Made by a program: the position numbers and the translations under genes. From NCBI GenBank assembly GCA_026225555.1, contig JAMFSY010000111.1:1-64000 (forward strand): a stretch of 64,000 nt of DNA, in the 5' to 3' direction. The DNA is from Methylacidiphilales bacterium (GTDB lineage: Bacteria > Verrucomicrobiota > Verrucomicrobiia > Methylacidiphilales > UBA1321). Below the pieces are notes generated by a model. The model did no database searches. It saw only the letters and a list, made by a program, of their open reading frames with translations, and was not told where the DNA came from. Below, piece by piece: positions 29,958-39,137 of the stretch. Each line of letters begins with the position of its first letter. Positions within the stretch are counted from its first letter, which is position 1.

Positions 29958-30842
29958 TCAACAAGGGGCCGAGCCTCCCTGCATGGCTCGGTACTGGAGA
30001 GGAGTTTTTCCTGTAATTTCGCGGAATCGCCGATTGAAATTCGACAGATTATTGAAGCCGGATTGGAACGCGATCTCGCTCACCCGGACGTCCGAATGCA
30101 GCAGTTCCGAGCAACCACGCGCGACGCGAACTTCGCTCACATACCGGTGAAAAACCTTTCCGGTTTTCTGGCGAAAATAGCGGCAGAAAGCCTGCGGGGA
30201 CATCCCAAGTTCACGAGCGGCCTGGACTTGGGCGATGTCGCCCGCGGCCTTTTCATCGATCCAGGCGAGGATTTTCTTCAGGCGACGATCCAGCGACTCA
30301 CCGTTTAGACAGGTCTCCGGGTTGAGAAAACGGCGGCGACGCAACAAAGCGAGGCGATCCAGAATTTCAAGCCACCCTGCGAGTCGCCGCCCGCCTATCG
30401 GCAGCTTCTCCAGGTCCCGGAAACACTTCAGGCAACTTCGTGCTTCCTTCGCCTCAAACCAGATGCCCCGCTGGGATTGCAGCAGCAATTTCTTGATGCG
30501 GCGCGCTTCCGGCAGCTCCCAAAACGGCGCCCCCCACTTTTCCGGGAGAAAATGAGCCACGGTCCATTCCGCCCCGTGGCGATCGGCCGGGTGCGATCCA
30601 AACGCGTGGGGAAGGTTGGAGCCGAGCAGGCAGAAATCACCGTCGGAAAAGGGCTCGACCGAATGTCCCACGTACCGGACTCCGCGGCCTTTGAGTATAT
30701 GGACGAGTTCCAATTCCAGATGTAAATGCCAGTGAAAATCGACGCAGTTTTTGCGGAAAGAACGAACGTGAAACCCGCTTTGACGGGCCTCGGGAAGAGG
30801 CTCGATCAAAGGATCGACCAGAATCGTGGAAGCCGCAGCCAT
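29958..30842 (-). CDS. AraC-family transcriptional regulator with N-terminal cupin
   Basis: ARELGMSPQAFCRYFRQKTGKVFHRYVSEVRVARGCSELLHSDVRVSEIAFQSGFNNLSNFNRRFREITGKTPLQYR. Confidence 0.94.
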   Translation of the reverse strand: MAAASTILVDPLIEPLPEARQSGFHVRSFRKNCVDFHWHLHLELELVHILKGRGVRYVGHSVEPFSDGDFCLLGSNLPHAFGSHPADRHGAEWTVAHFLPEKWGAPFWELPEARRIKKLLLQSQRGIWFEAKEARSCLKCFRDLEKLPIGGRRLAGWLEILDRLALLRRRRFLNPETCLNGESLDRRLKKILAWIDEKAAGDIAQVQAARELGMSPQAFCRYFRQKTGKVFHRYVSEVRVARGCSELLHSDVRVSEIAFQSGFNNLSNFNRRFREITGKTPLQYRAMQGGSAPC

Positions 30843-30914
30843 GTGTTAATCGCGTACCAGAATAAAGCAAGACTGTAGAGGACGAATTGTGAAAGGGCAA
30901 CCTATCCTATCTCC

Positions 30915-31700
30915 ATGCCTTCCGCCAAAAACCTGACGGTACTCGCCGCGGTCGCTCATCCCGATGATATCGAATTCTATTTTTCCGGGACGCTTCTGCT
31001 TCTCCAAAAGGCGGGCTGCTCGATTCATATGTGGAACCTCGCCGACGGATGCTGTGGCACGATGCAACATAGCCGGGACGAGATCGCTCGGATTCGCGCT
31101 GCGGAAGCTCGCGCCTCGGCGGAGTTGGCGGGAGCAAAAATCTATCCGCCTCTCTTTCATGATCTCGAAATTTTCTATGACCGGGGTTCCTTGTTATCGG
31201 TCGGCTCCGTCGTGCGCTCGATCAAGCCCCAAATCATTCTTACCCATTCGCCCAGCGATTACATGGAAGATCATCAGAACGTCTGCCGTCTGATCGTCAC
31301 TGCGGCGTTCAGTCATGCCATTCCCAATTTCACGACCATTCCCGCCACGGTTCCCTACGCGGAACCGGTGCGGATTTACCACGCTCCGCCGCACGGCCTC
31401 CGCGATGCGATGGAATCTCCCTTCCAACCCGACTTTCTCATCGATATCGATTCGATGATGGAGACCAAGAAACAAATGCTCGCCTGTCACAAGAGTCAAC
31501 AAGACTGGCTCGCCTCGACGCAGGGAATGCATTCGTATGTCCGCGAGATGGAGCAACTCTGCGCCGAAATGGGAAAGCTGAGCCACGGGCTGACCCATGC
31601 CGAAGCCTGGCGACGCCATTCTCACCTGGGATTCTGTCCCTCCGCCTTCGACCCCCTTCCCGAGATACTCGCCACCCTCACTCAAAAACCAAAATCCTAA
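30915..31700 (+). CDS. PIG-L/LmbE-family deacetylase
   Basis: LAAVAHPDDIEFYFSGTLLLL (AHPDD); SPSDYMEDHQNVCRL. Confidence 0.93.
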   Translation: MPSAKNLTVLAAVAHPDDIEFYFSGTLLLLQKAGCSIHMWNLADGCCGTMQHSRDEIARIRAAEARASAELAGAKIYPPLFHDLEIFYDRGSLLSVGSVVRSIKPQIILTHSPSDYMEDHQNVCRLIVTAAFSHAIPNFTTIPATVPYAEPVRIYHAPPHGLRDAMESPFQPDFLIDIDSMMETKKQMLACHKSQQDWLASTQGMHSYVREMEQLCAEMGKLSHGLTHAEAWRRHSHLGFCPSAFDPLPEILATLTQKPKS

Positions 31701-31712
31701 CAGAATACGCCC

Positions 31713-32648
31713 ATGCCCAGACCGATCAGCAAACTCGCCGAAGGATGGTGGGATTACACCACCCTCGATCCTCAAATTCTCTCCGACGCCGCGCAATTGT
31801 CCCCCAAGGATCTGGCGCAACTAAGCCGGCCTGGATTTGCCGTCAAATTTTACAACACCGTCCAGGAATTCTACTCCGCGCAGGCGCTGGAATACATCGA
31901 GGCCTGGCAGCAATCAACCCCCGACAATCCCGCCGGCATTTGTGGCCCGATTGGTCCGACAGAGCAGCTACCCATCGTCGCGCTCATGGTCAATGCCTTG
32001 GGCCTCAATCTCAAAAGTCACGAGGCCCATTTCTGGGGCATGGACGAGTGGCTGGAAAATGGTCAGCCCGTCGATCGCACGCATCCGCTCTCGTTTGCCC
32101 GATGTGACAACGAACTCTGCTTCGATCGCATTCACCCCGAACTGGCGTTGCCGGAGGCTAACAAGCACTTTCCCTCGGGCGACCTTGCGGCCTACAGCGC
32201 CACCTACGATACAATTCGCTGCGTCGTCATGCAGGGAGGTCAGGGCGAGATCAAGCATTGGGCCTTCAACGATCCCCTTCCCCGGACGGGCAAATTTCAG
32301 GATGCGCCTCCATCGCCCGAAGAGTATCGGCAATTAGGCACTCGAATCGTCAAACTTCATCCCGTCACCATTCTCCAAAATGCGCGTACTTCCGGCGGCG
32401 GAAACGTCAGCCTCGTTCCCACCCATGCCTGCACGGTCGGCCCCAAAGAAACCTGGAAAGCGGAGAAGGTCAGCATCTGGCATCCCGGCCATCACGACAA
32501 CCCCTTCGGCATGCGCTTGAGTTCGCTCATGATCTCCAAGCGAATCGTGGATAGCTCCTGTCCCATGTCGCTTCTGGCCGATCATCCTAATGTCCAATTC
32601 AACTTCCTCCGCAGCGGCTTGGGAAACGTCTCCACTGAAATGCATTGA
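31713..32648 (+). CDS. Diverged NagB-like glucosamine-6-phosphate isomerase/deaminase family protein
   Basis: [40 protein letters not shown] correspond to diverged NagB motifs; adjacent to a PIG-L gene. Confidence 0.65.
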   Translation: MPRPISKLAEGWWDYTTLDPQILSDAAQLSPKDLAQLSRPGFAVKFYNTVQEFYSAQALEYIEAWQQSTPDNPAGICGPIGPTEQLPIVALMVNALGLNLKSHEAHFWGMDEWLENGQPVDRTHPLSFARCDNELCFDRIHPELALPEANKHFPSGDLAAYSATYDTIRCVVMQGGQGEIKHWAFNDPLPRTGKFQDAPPSPEEYRQLGTRIVKLHPVTILQNARTSGGGNVSLVPTHACTVGPKETWKAEKVSIWHPGHHDNPFGMRLSSLMISKRIVDSSCPMSLLADHPNVQFNFLRSGLGNVSTEMH

Positions 32649-32656
32649 AGCGGCAA

Positions 32657-32911
32657 CTACGGCGGGAGCTGCACGGCTATCGGGGCATCGGATGGGTCCC
32701 GCAACCAGTCGTCAACTTCGCGGGGGTCAATGGTGGCGACTTTGCGCAGGGCACTGAACCGCCATGATCCGCAGGTCGCGAAAGTCGCGGCGTCCTCCTT
32801 TGTCTTGAAGAATTTCCGGACACGCTTGCCATTTATCCGAAGTCCTTCTACAACAAATGGAGAAGTTGCAGAGTGACGATACGGCTCAATGCGTAGCGTT
32901 GAGGTTTTCAT
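32657..32911 (-). pseudogene. Integrase (tyrosine recombinase) remnant
   Basis: VVEGLRINGKRVRKFFKTKEDAATFA resembles an integrase N-terminus, followed directly by VATIDPREVDDWLRD (core-binding-like); no catalytic domain; next to a tRNA gene. Confidence 0.45.
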
Positions 32912-33013
32912 GCGCTTGCATTCGCATAAGCCCGTCAATCTCCAATGAAATGTCAGTGACTCAGAATTGCTATCGCCGCACAGTCAGAGCAAGTCATTGA
33001 TAATAAGCAGTAA

Positions 33014-33104
33014 GGAGCTGTGGCCGAGTGGCTGAAGGCGATGGTTTGCTAAACCGTTGTACGACCTTAAAATCGTACCGAGGGTTCGAATCCCTCCGGC
33101 TCCG
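33014..33104 (+). tRNA. tRNA-Ser (anticodon GCU)
   Basis: GGAGCTG...CGGCTCC acceptor stem, long variable arm, GGTTCGAATCC T-arm, anticodon loop TTTGCTAAA. Confidence 0.95.
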
Positions 33105-33281
33105 CTTTTCTTGCGTTGATTTTCAACGATTTGCAAAAGTCGTTTTCAGAAATCTGAAAAATCTGAAAGATTTTCTCCGGATTTTTGGAATTTCAGGGGC
33201 GAGAATTTTCCTTCTATCCGAAATTTGTTGCGAGGCTCCACTGGATTTGTTGGAAAGATTTAAGCATCGCGGAGATCGCAT

Positions 33282-34220
33282 GTGTCAGTAAAATCATGCT
33301 ACCCCATGATCCGTTCTTGTCCGACCCCAGCTGACTTTAGAACTGGTGGGCTTAACCAACTGAACCTGGCGTGGAACATGGTGCTACGCCTGGTTCACCA
33401 ACTCGAGGACGCGAAAGAGGCAGTTGGCTTAGACGCTCCGGAAACGGAAGCAAAGTACTGGAAAGCGGCTCAGTCGGAACTGGGCACCGCGATTGGTCTT
33501 ATACAACAAGGATTTGATTTCCTGCTGAAGGCGCAAATCTGCGAAGTTAGCCCCTATCTGCTCATCTCACGCAACCCTGCTGATTGGCCGAAGAAGTGCG
33601 ACAAAGAAGATATCGAGTTCGCCGAGTTTCGAACCATCGACTCCCAAGATTTCGTCAAAGTCCTCGACACAGTTTCTCCGACTCGCTTTGATCCTGAATT
33701 TGTCACTTTATTTGACGACCTGCGGAAGAGGCGGAATCGCATCATGCATACGATTGACCCGGCATTTGAGGCCAATGTTAAAGACATCCTGACTACATTG
33801 CTGCTGGGGGTTGAGTATCTGATCGGTCCAAGACAGTGGGTTAGATTGAGAAAGGAGAATCTGGAACGGGAGGTGGATCTCGGCTACGACGGTGACCCAG
33901 TCAGCTTCGTCCAAGTCCACGATTTCTCAACCGTGGTAGATTTGTTAGATCCCGCGGTTTTGCTTCGGTGTTTTGGCTTCGACCGAAAGCGACGGCGCTA
34001 TCATTGTCCGTCATGCTGTCACGTTGATGATAATGTTGAAATGGATGTTATGACGGCGCTTCTTCAGCCTAACACTCCCATAAGCCCCAATGTTTATTGT
34101 TTCATTTGTACCCAAGACCAAATTGTGGAGCGCATAGATTGCAATTCCTCGGGCTGCATGGGGAACGTCTACTCACCAGACTGGGATATGTGTCTCACCT
34201 GCAAACAGAGTCGAGCGTAA
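33282..34220 (+). CDS. Hypothetical protein with HEPN-like RNxxxH motif and C-terminal zinc-ribbon cysteines
   Basis: LFDDLRKRRNRIMHTIDPAFE (R-X4-H) and C-terminal CPSC...CFIC...CNSSGC...CLTC; GTG start in ORF track, ATG at 33306 also possible. Confidence 0.6.
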   Translation: MSVKSCYPMIRSCPTPADFRTGGLNQLNLAWNMVLRLVHQLEDAKEAVGLDAPETEAKYWKAAQSELGTAIGLIQQGFDFLLKAQICEVSPYLLISRNPADWPKKCDKEDIEFAEFRTIDSQDFVKVLDTVSPTRFDPEFVTLFDDLRKRRNRIMHTIDPAFEANVKDILTTLLLGVEYLIGPRQWVRLRKENLEREVDLGYDGDPVSFVQVHDFSTVVDLLDPAVLLRCFGFDRKRRRYHCPSCCHVDDNVEMDVMTALLQPNTPISPNVYCFICTQDQIVERIDCNSSGCMGNVYSPDWDMCLTCKQSRA

Positions 34221-34512
34221 CCCCTCACTCCATGAAGCCCGGGATCGTCGGGCAAGGTAGAGTTAACCGGCAGTTCCTACAGAACGCGGCCGCCGGCGCG
34301 GCAGTGCTGGTGGAGGGTCGTTTCCGGGACGGGATCACCGCTGGAGAAATCCCGTCCGACTTTCCTGTGATTGAGGTGAAAATCGGACATCCGTTACCTC
34401 ATTGAGTGGCTCCGCTGGCGGAGGAAGCACGGATTCCCAATCAATTTATTCCAAGTTAGAATACATCTTTTTTTAGTTGCCATTCGTTTCTTGAGAAGAT
34501 ACATCGTATCTT

Positions 34513-35067
34513 ATGGATGAACGAATGGTTGGAGAAAACATTCGCGCCATTCGTCTTGCTTCCAAGGTGAGCCTCACAGAGGTGGCCCGTCGCGCCGGCA
34601 TGACCAAGAGCACGCTTTCCAAGATTGAAAATGGGCAGACGTCCTCTCCCATTTCCACCTTGCTTGCAGTGGCCGCGGCCCTGGGGGTCCACCTCGCCAG
34701 CTTCTTTCGTGAAACGGAGGGGGCTCCGCGATTTGTCCTCACCCGAAAGGGCAAAGGAAAGACCATCGTTCGTGACGGAACGCGCCTGGGGTACAGCTAC
34801 GAAGCCCTCGCCATCGATTTTGCCGATAAGCCGGTTGAACCTTTTCTCCTCACCATCTCGCCGGGTGACAAGGAAGGGCGGTTCAAACATGCAGGTCATG
34901 AGTTCATTTATATGCTATCGGGCGACCTCGAGTTCATCCTCGGAAAAGAAACGCTGCAATTGCATCCCGGCGATTCCCTTTATCTTGATCCGAACCAGAC
35001 GCACACGTTGAAACCGCTTCACCGGAAGCCGGCCCGTTTTCTCTGTTTCTTCATTGAGGTGCCGTAA
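34513..35067 (+). CDS. XRE-family HTH + cupin domain transcriptional regulator
   Basis: IRAIRLASKVSLTEVARRAGMTKSTLSKIENGQTSSPISTLLAVAAALGVHL; cupin HAGHEFIYMLSGDLEFILGKETLQLHPGDSLYLDPNQTH. Confidence 0.94.
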   Translation: MDERMVGENIRAIRLASKVSLTEVARRAGMTKSTLSKIENGQTSSPISTLLAVAAALGVHLASFFRETEGAPRFVLTRKGKGKTIVRDGTRLGYSYEALAIDFADKPVEPFLLTISPGDKEGRFKHAGHEFIYMLSGDLEFILGKETLQLHPGDSLYLDPNQTHTLKPLHRKPARFLCFFIEVP

Positions 35068-35071
35068 TCCC

Positions 35072-37123
35072 ATGGCCATGACTGAGAGCACTTCCTCCTC
35101 ACGACAAAATCGGGCGCTTTGGGAGCCAATGCCCGAGAGCATCGCCCAAACGAACCTGACTCGTTATGTCCGCTGGTTGAGGGAAAAGCGGGGCTTGAAA
35201 TTCCAGACCTATCCGGAGCTCTGGACCTGGTCCACGGATGAGCCCGAAGCATTCTGGAGTTCGATAGCCGATTTTTTTGAAGTCCGCTTTCATCATCGGG
35301 CCACGAGCGTTCTCTCGTCCTTGGAAATGCCGGGTGCCCGGTGGTTTTCCGGAGCGACCCTCAACTATGCCGAGCAGGTGCTTCGTCCCGGAAAAGACGA
35401 CGAGCAGCCAGTCATTCTTTTCGAAGCCGAAGAAAAACAGGGACAGGTTCGGCGTCGAGAAATTTCGCGGGCGGAGCTCCGAAAAGAGGTAGCTCTCGTG
35501 GCCACCCGATTGCGCGCGATGGGAGTGAAACCAGGAGATCGCGTGGCAGGCTATCTCTCGAATACGCCCGAGGCGGTGGTGGCCTTTCTGGCCAGCGCCA
35601 GCCTGGGCGCTGTCTGGTCCAACTGCGCGGTGGAAATGAGCAGCCGCAATGTGCTGGAACGGTTGACCCAAATCGAACCAAAGGTGCTTTTTGCTTCGTG
35701 CGGTTACAATTATGGAGGCAGGAAGCACGAGCGCGAGCAAGTCGTGACGGAGATCGTCGCCGGTTTGCCGACCTTGCGACATGCCATCCTGATTTCAGAG
35801 TCGAGCGACGGTCATGATCCGGCTCCCGTCCTTTCATCGGAAGACGTTTCGTATCATCAGTGGCGGGACCTGCTCGATGCCACGGAGATTCCCGAAATTC
35901 TTTTTGAACCCGTCCCGTTCGAACAACCGCTTTGGATCCTTTATTCCTCGGGAACGACCGGCACGCCGAAGGCCATCGTCCACGGGCACGGCGGCATTTT
36001 GCTCGAGCATCTGAAGGCCTTGTCGCTTCATCTGGATCTGCGGGAAGGCGACCGGTTCTTCTGGTACACGACCTCCGGCTGGATGATGTGGAATTTCCTG
36101 GTGTCCGCCCTGCTGTTGCCTGGGGTGAGCCTTGTCCTGTATGACGGCAGTCCCAAGTATCCGGATTTTCAAGTGCTTTGGGAACTGGCGGATCGACTCG
36201 AGGTCACTTACTTCGGCACAAGCGCGCCCTACCTAATGGCCTGCCGGAAAGAGGGCGTGGATCCCATTCGGACTTTTGCTTTCAGCCGCTTGCGGGGCAT
36301 CGGCTCGACCGGCGCGCCGCTTCCTCCGGAAGGTTTCACGTGGGTCTACGAGCGGGTGAAACGAGACGTCGCGCTTGGCTCCATCAGCGGTGGGACCGAT
36401 GTCTGCAGCGCGTTCGTCTTGTCCCATCCGCATCTCCCGGTGAAGGCGGGCCAACTTCAATGCCTCGGCTTGGGGGCCAAGATCGAGGCCTGGAATGAAG
36501 AGGGTGAATCCGTGTTTGGTGAGCTGGGCGAGTTGGTGCTCACCGCGCCATTTCCATCCATGCCCCTTTTCCTTTGGAACGATCCCGATGGCAGCCGATT
36601 GCGTTCGAGCTATTTCGAAAAATTTCCAGGCGTCTGGTCTCATGGGGATTGGATAGAGATCGAAGCACCGGCCGGCCCATGCGTGATTCAGGGCCGTTCC
36701 GACGCCACCCTGAATCGTGGCGGCGTGAGAATGGGGACGGTGGAGTTCTATTCCATTGTCGAAGCGTTGCCGGAAATCGCCGACTCGCTGGTGATCGATA
36801 CCGGCGGGCTGGGCCGGGAAGATCGGCTCCTTCTTTTTGTGGCTTTGCACCCCGGTTCGAAATTCGATGAGTCTCTGCAGGCGCGAATCATCCAAAGCCT
36901 TCGATCAGGAGCGTCTCCCCGGCATGTTCCGGATGCCATTTACGAAGTGGCCGCAATTCCGCGCACCCTCAATGGCAAGAAGCTCGAGGTGCCGGTGAAA
37001 CGGATCCTGGCTGGAATACCGGCAGACCAAGCTGTGCATCGCGGCACCATGGCCAACCCGGAATCGCTGAGTATCTTTATCGAACTGGCCAGGACCTTCC
37101 AAACGCCGGCCGCTAACCCGTAA
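35072..37123 (+). CDS. Acetoacetate-CoA ligase
   Basis: ILYSSGTTGTPKAIVHGHGG, FFWYTTSGWMMWNFLVSALLLPGVSLVLYDGSP, SISGGTDVCSAFV; approx. 680 aa typical of AacS. Confidence 0.92.
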   Translation: MAMTESTSSSRQNRALWEPMPESIAQTNLTRYVRWLREKRGLKFQTYPELWTWSTDEPEAFWSSIADFFEVRFHHRATSVLSSLEMPGARWFSGATLNYAEQVLRPGKDDEQPVILFEAEEKQGQVRRREISRAELRKEVALVATRLRAMGVKPGDRVAGYLSNTPEAVVAFLASASLGAVWSNCAVEMSSRNVLERLTQIEPKVLFASCGYNYGGRKHEREQVVTEIVAGLPTLRHAILISESSDGHDPAPVLSSEDVSYHQWRDLLDATEIPEILFEPVPFEQPLWILYSSGTTGTPKAIVHGHGGILLEHLKALSLHLDLREGDRFFWYTTSGWMMWNFLVSALLLPGVSLVLYDGSPKYPDFQVLWELADRLEVTYFGTSAPYLMACRKEGVDPIRTFAFSRLRGIGSTGAPLPPEGFTWVYERVKRDVALGSISGGTDVCSAFVLSHPHLPVKAGQLQCLGLGAKIEAWNEEGESVFGELGELVLTAPFPSMPLFLWNDPDGSRLRSSYFEKFPGVWSHGDWIEIEAPAGPCVIQGRSDATLNRGGVRMGTVEFYSIVEALPEIADSLVIDTGGLGREDRLLLFVALHPGSKFDESLQARIIQSLRSGASPRHVPDAIYEVAAIPRTLNGKKLEVPVKRILAGIPADQAVHRGTMANPESLSIFIELARTFQTPAANP

Positions 37124-37127
37124 GCCT

Positions 37128-38306
37128 ATGAGTGAAGTCTATATCATGTCCGCGGCGCGCACCCCGATCGGACGGTTGGCCGGAGGATTGAGCACACTGC
37201 CCGCCCATCGACTCGGCGAAGTGGCGATCACCGCGGCTTTGCGTCGCGCGCAGGTTGCGCCGGATGAAGTCTCCGAGGTCATCCTGGGACAGGTCCTGAC
37301 CGCGGGTGCCGGACAGAATCCGGCCCGCCAGGCCGCGGTCGCGGCGGGGATTCCTTTCGAGGCGACCGCCATCGGCATTAATCAGATCTGCGGTTCGGGT
37401 CTCCGGGCAATTGCTTTGGGTTATCAATCGCTGAAGCTCGGTGATTCCGAGATCGTCGTGGCCGGCGGACAGGAAAGCATGAGCCAGGCGCCTCACTGCG
37501 TCTCGCTGCGGGCGGGAACAAAACTGGGCGACACCACGCTGACGGACACCCTCATTCGCGATGGTCTTTGGGACGCTTTCCATGATTATCACATGGGCCA
37601 GACGGCGGAAAATATCGCCGCCCGCTGGAAAATCGATCGCGCGGAACAAGACGAAATCGCCTTCCATTCGCAACGCAAGGCGGCGGCGGCCCAGGCGGAA
37701 GGACGCTTCGCGGAAGAGATCGCTCCGGTCCATGTTCCGGGCCGGAAGGGGGATCTCATCATCGAACATGATGAAGACATCCGGCCTGATACGACGCCTG
37801 CGGGGCTCGCCAAGTTGCGCCCGGCTTTTCTGAAGGAGGGCGGCACGGTCACGGCCGGCAATGCCAGCGGAATCAACGACGGTGCGGCAGCTCTCGTGCT
37901 GATGCGCGCCGATCAGATCGGATCGCGAAAGATTGAACCCCTGGCGCGGATCGTCTCATGGGCAACCTCGGGAGTGGATCCGGCGTTCATGGGAATCGGT
38001 CCGGTCATGGCAACACGGCGCGCCTTGGCTAAAGCGGGTTGGAAACTGGAAGATGTCGATCTGATCGAGGCGAACGAAGCCTTCGCCGCGCAGAGTTGCG
38101 CCGTCGCCCGCGAAATGGGCTGGGACAACGAGCGCGTCAACGTCAACGGCGGTGCAATTGCCCTGGGCCATCCTATCGGCGCATCGGGTGCGCGCATTCT
38201 CGTCACGCTCCTTTATGAACTTCGCCGCCGCCAGGCGCGACGCGGGTTGGCCACATTATGCATCGGTGGAGGGATGGGCATCGCCCTCTGTGTGGAGCGT
38301 CCCTGA
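37128..38306 (+). CDS. Acetyl-CoA C-acetyltransferase (thiolase)
   Basis: NQICGSGLRAIALGYQSL, NVNGGAIALGHPIGASGARILVTLL, LCIGGGMGIAL. Confidence 0.96.
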   Translation: MSEVYIMSAARTPIGRLAGGLSTLPAHRLGEVAITAALRRAQVAPDEVSEVILGQVLTAGAGQNPARQAAVAAGIPFEATAIGINQICGSGLRAIALGYQSLKLGDSEIVVAGGQESMSQAPHCVSLRAGTKLGDTTLTDTLIRDGLWDAFHDYHMGQTAENIAARWKIDRAEQDEIAFHSQRKAAAAQAEGRFAEEIAPVHVPGRKGDLIIEHDEDIRPDTTPAGLAKLRPAFLKEGGTVTAGNASGINDGAAALVLMRADQIGSRKIEPLARIVSWATSGVDPAFMGIGPVMATRRALAKAGWKLEDVDLIEANEAFAAQSCAVAREMGWDNERVNVNGGAIALGHPIGASGARILVTLLYELRRRQARRGLATLCIGGGMGIALCVERP

Positions 38307-38319
38307 TTCAGAAATCCCC

Positions 38320-39111
38320 ATGGAAAGAAATCTACTAGGAAAGACGGCGCTAGTCACCGGTTCTACTCGCGGTTTGGGCCGGGAGATTGCCGAGAATCTT
38401 GCCGCGGCGGGCTGCTCCATCGCGTTGAATGGCTTCGGGACCTCCACCGAAATCGAGACCTGCAAATCCAAAATAAAATCGACTCATGACGTCGAAGTCT
38501 TCTATCACGGCGCCGATTTAACCATTCCCTCGGAAATCGCGGAACTCACGACAGCCGTCACCCGACAGCTCGGCCCGATCGATATCCTGATCAACAACGC
38601 GGGCATGCAATTTGTCTCTCCGCTGGAGGATTTTCCCGATGATAAATGGGATGCGGTAATCGCCCTTAATTTATCGGCCGCCTTTCACCTCACCAAGGCC
38701 GTGCTTCCAGGAATGCGCGCACGGAAATGGGGTCGCATCGTTAACATATCCTCGGCCCATGGACTGGTGGCCTCCCCCTTCAAGGCGGCCTACGTCGCCT
38801 CCAAACATGGGCTGATCGGGTTGACCAAAGTCACCGCACTGGAGACCGCTCGGGACGGCATCACCTGCAACGCGCTCTGCCCCGGCTTCATCCATACCGA
38901 TATCATCGAAGGACAAATCGCCGAGCAGTCCCGCGCCACCGGTATTCCCCGCGAACGAGTCGTGGAAGAAATCATCCTGGCCAAACATGCGACCAGGGAA
39001 TTCGTCCAGGCGGATCAAGTCGCGACTTTCATCCTGTTGCTTTGTTCCACGGCGGGCGCCTCAACCACGGGAACGGCCATCCCGATTGACGGCGGATGGA
39101 CAGCGTCCTAA
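38320..39111 (+). CDS. 3-hydroxybutyrate dehydrogenase (SDR family)
   Basis: KTALVTGSTRGLGREIAENLA, INNAGMQFVSPLEDFPDDKWDAVIALNLSAAFH, YVASKHG. Confidence 0.9.
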   Translation: MERNLLGKTALVTGSTRGLGREIAENLAAAGCSIALNGFGTSTEIETCKSKIKSTHDVEVFYHGADLTIPSEIAELTTAVTRQLGPIDILINNAGMQFVSPLEDFPDDKWDAVIALNLSAAFHLTKAVLPGMRARKWGRIVNISSAHGLVASPFKAAYVASKHGLIGLTKVTALETARDGITCNALCPGFIHTDIIEGQIAEQSRATGIPRERVVEEIILAKHATREFVQADQVATFILLLCSTAGASTTGTAIPIDGGWTAS

Positions 39112-39137
39112 GCACTATATCTTCTTCGGGAAACTCT

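Noticed and set aside
33028-33291. 87 aa ORF overlapping tRNA-Ser
   Set aside because: Begins inside a well-formed tRNA gene.
34407-34425. Possible att duplication of the tRNA-Ser 3' end (GGCTCCGCT)
   Set aside because: Only 9 bp match to the tRNA end, too short to claim a direct repeat.
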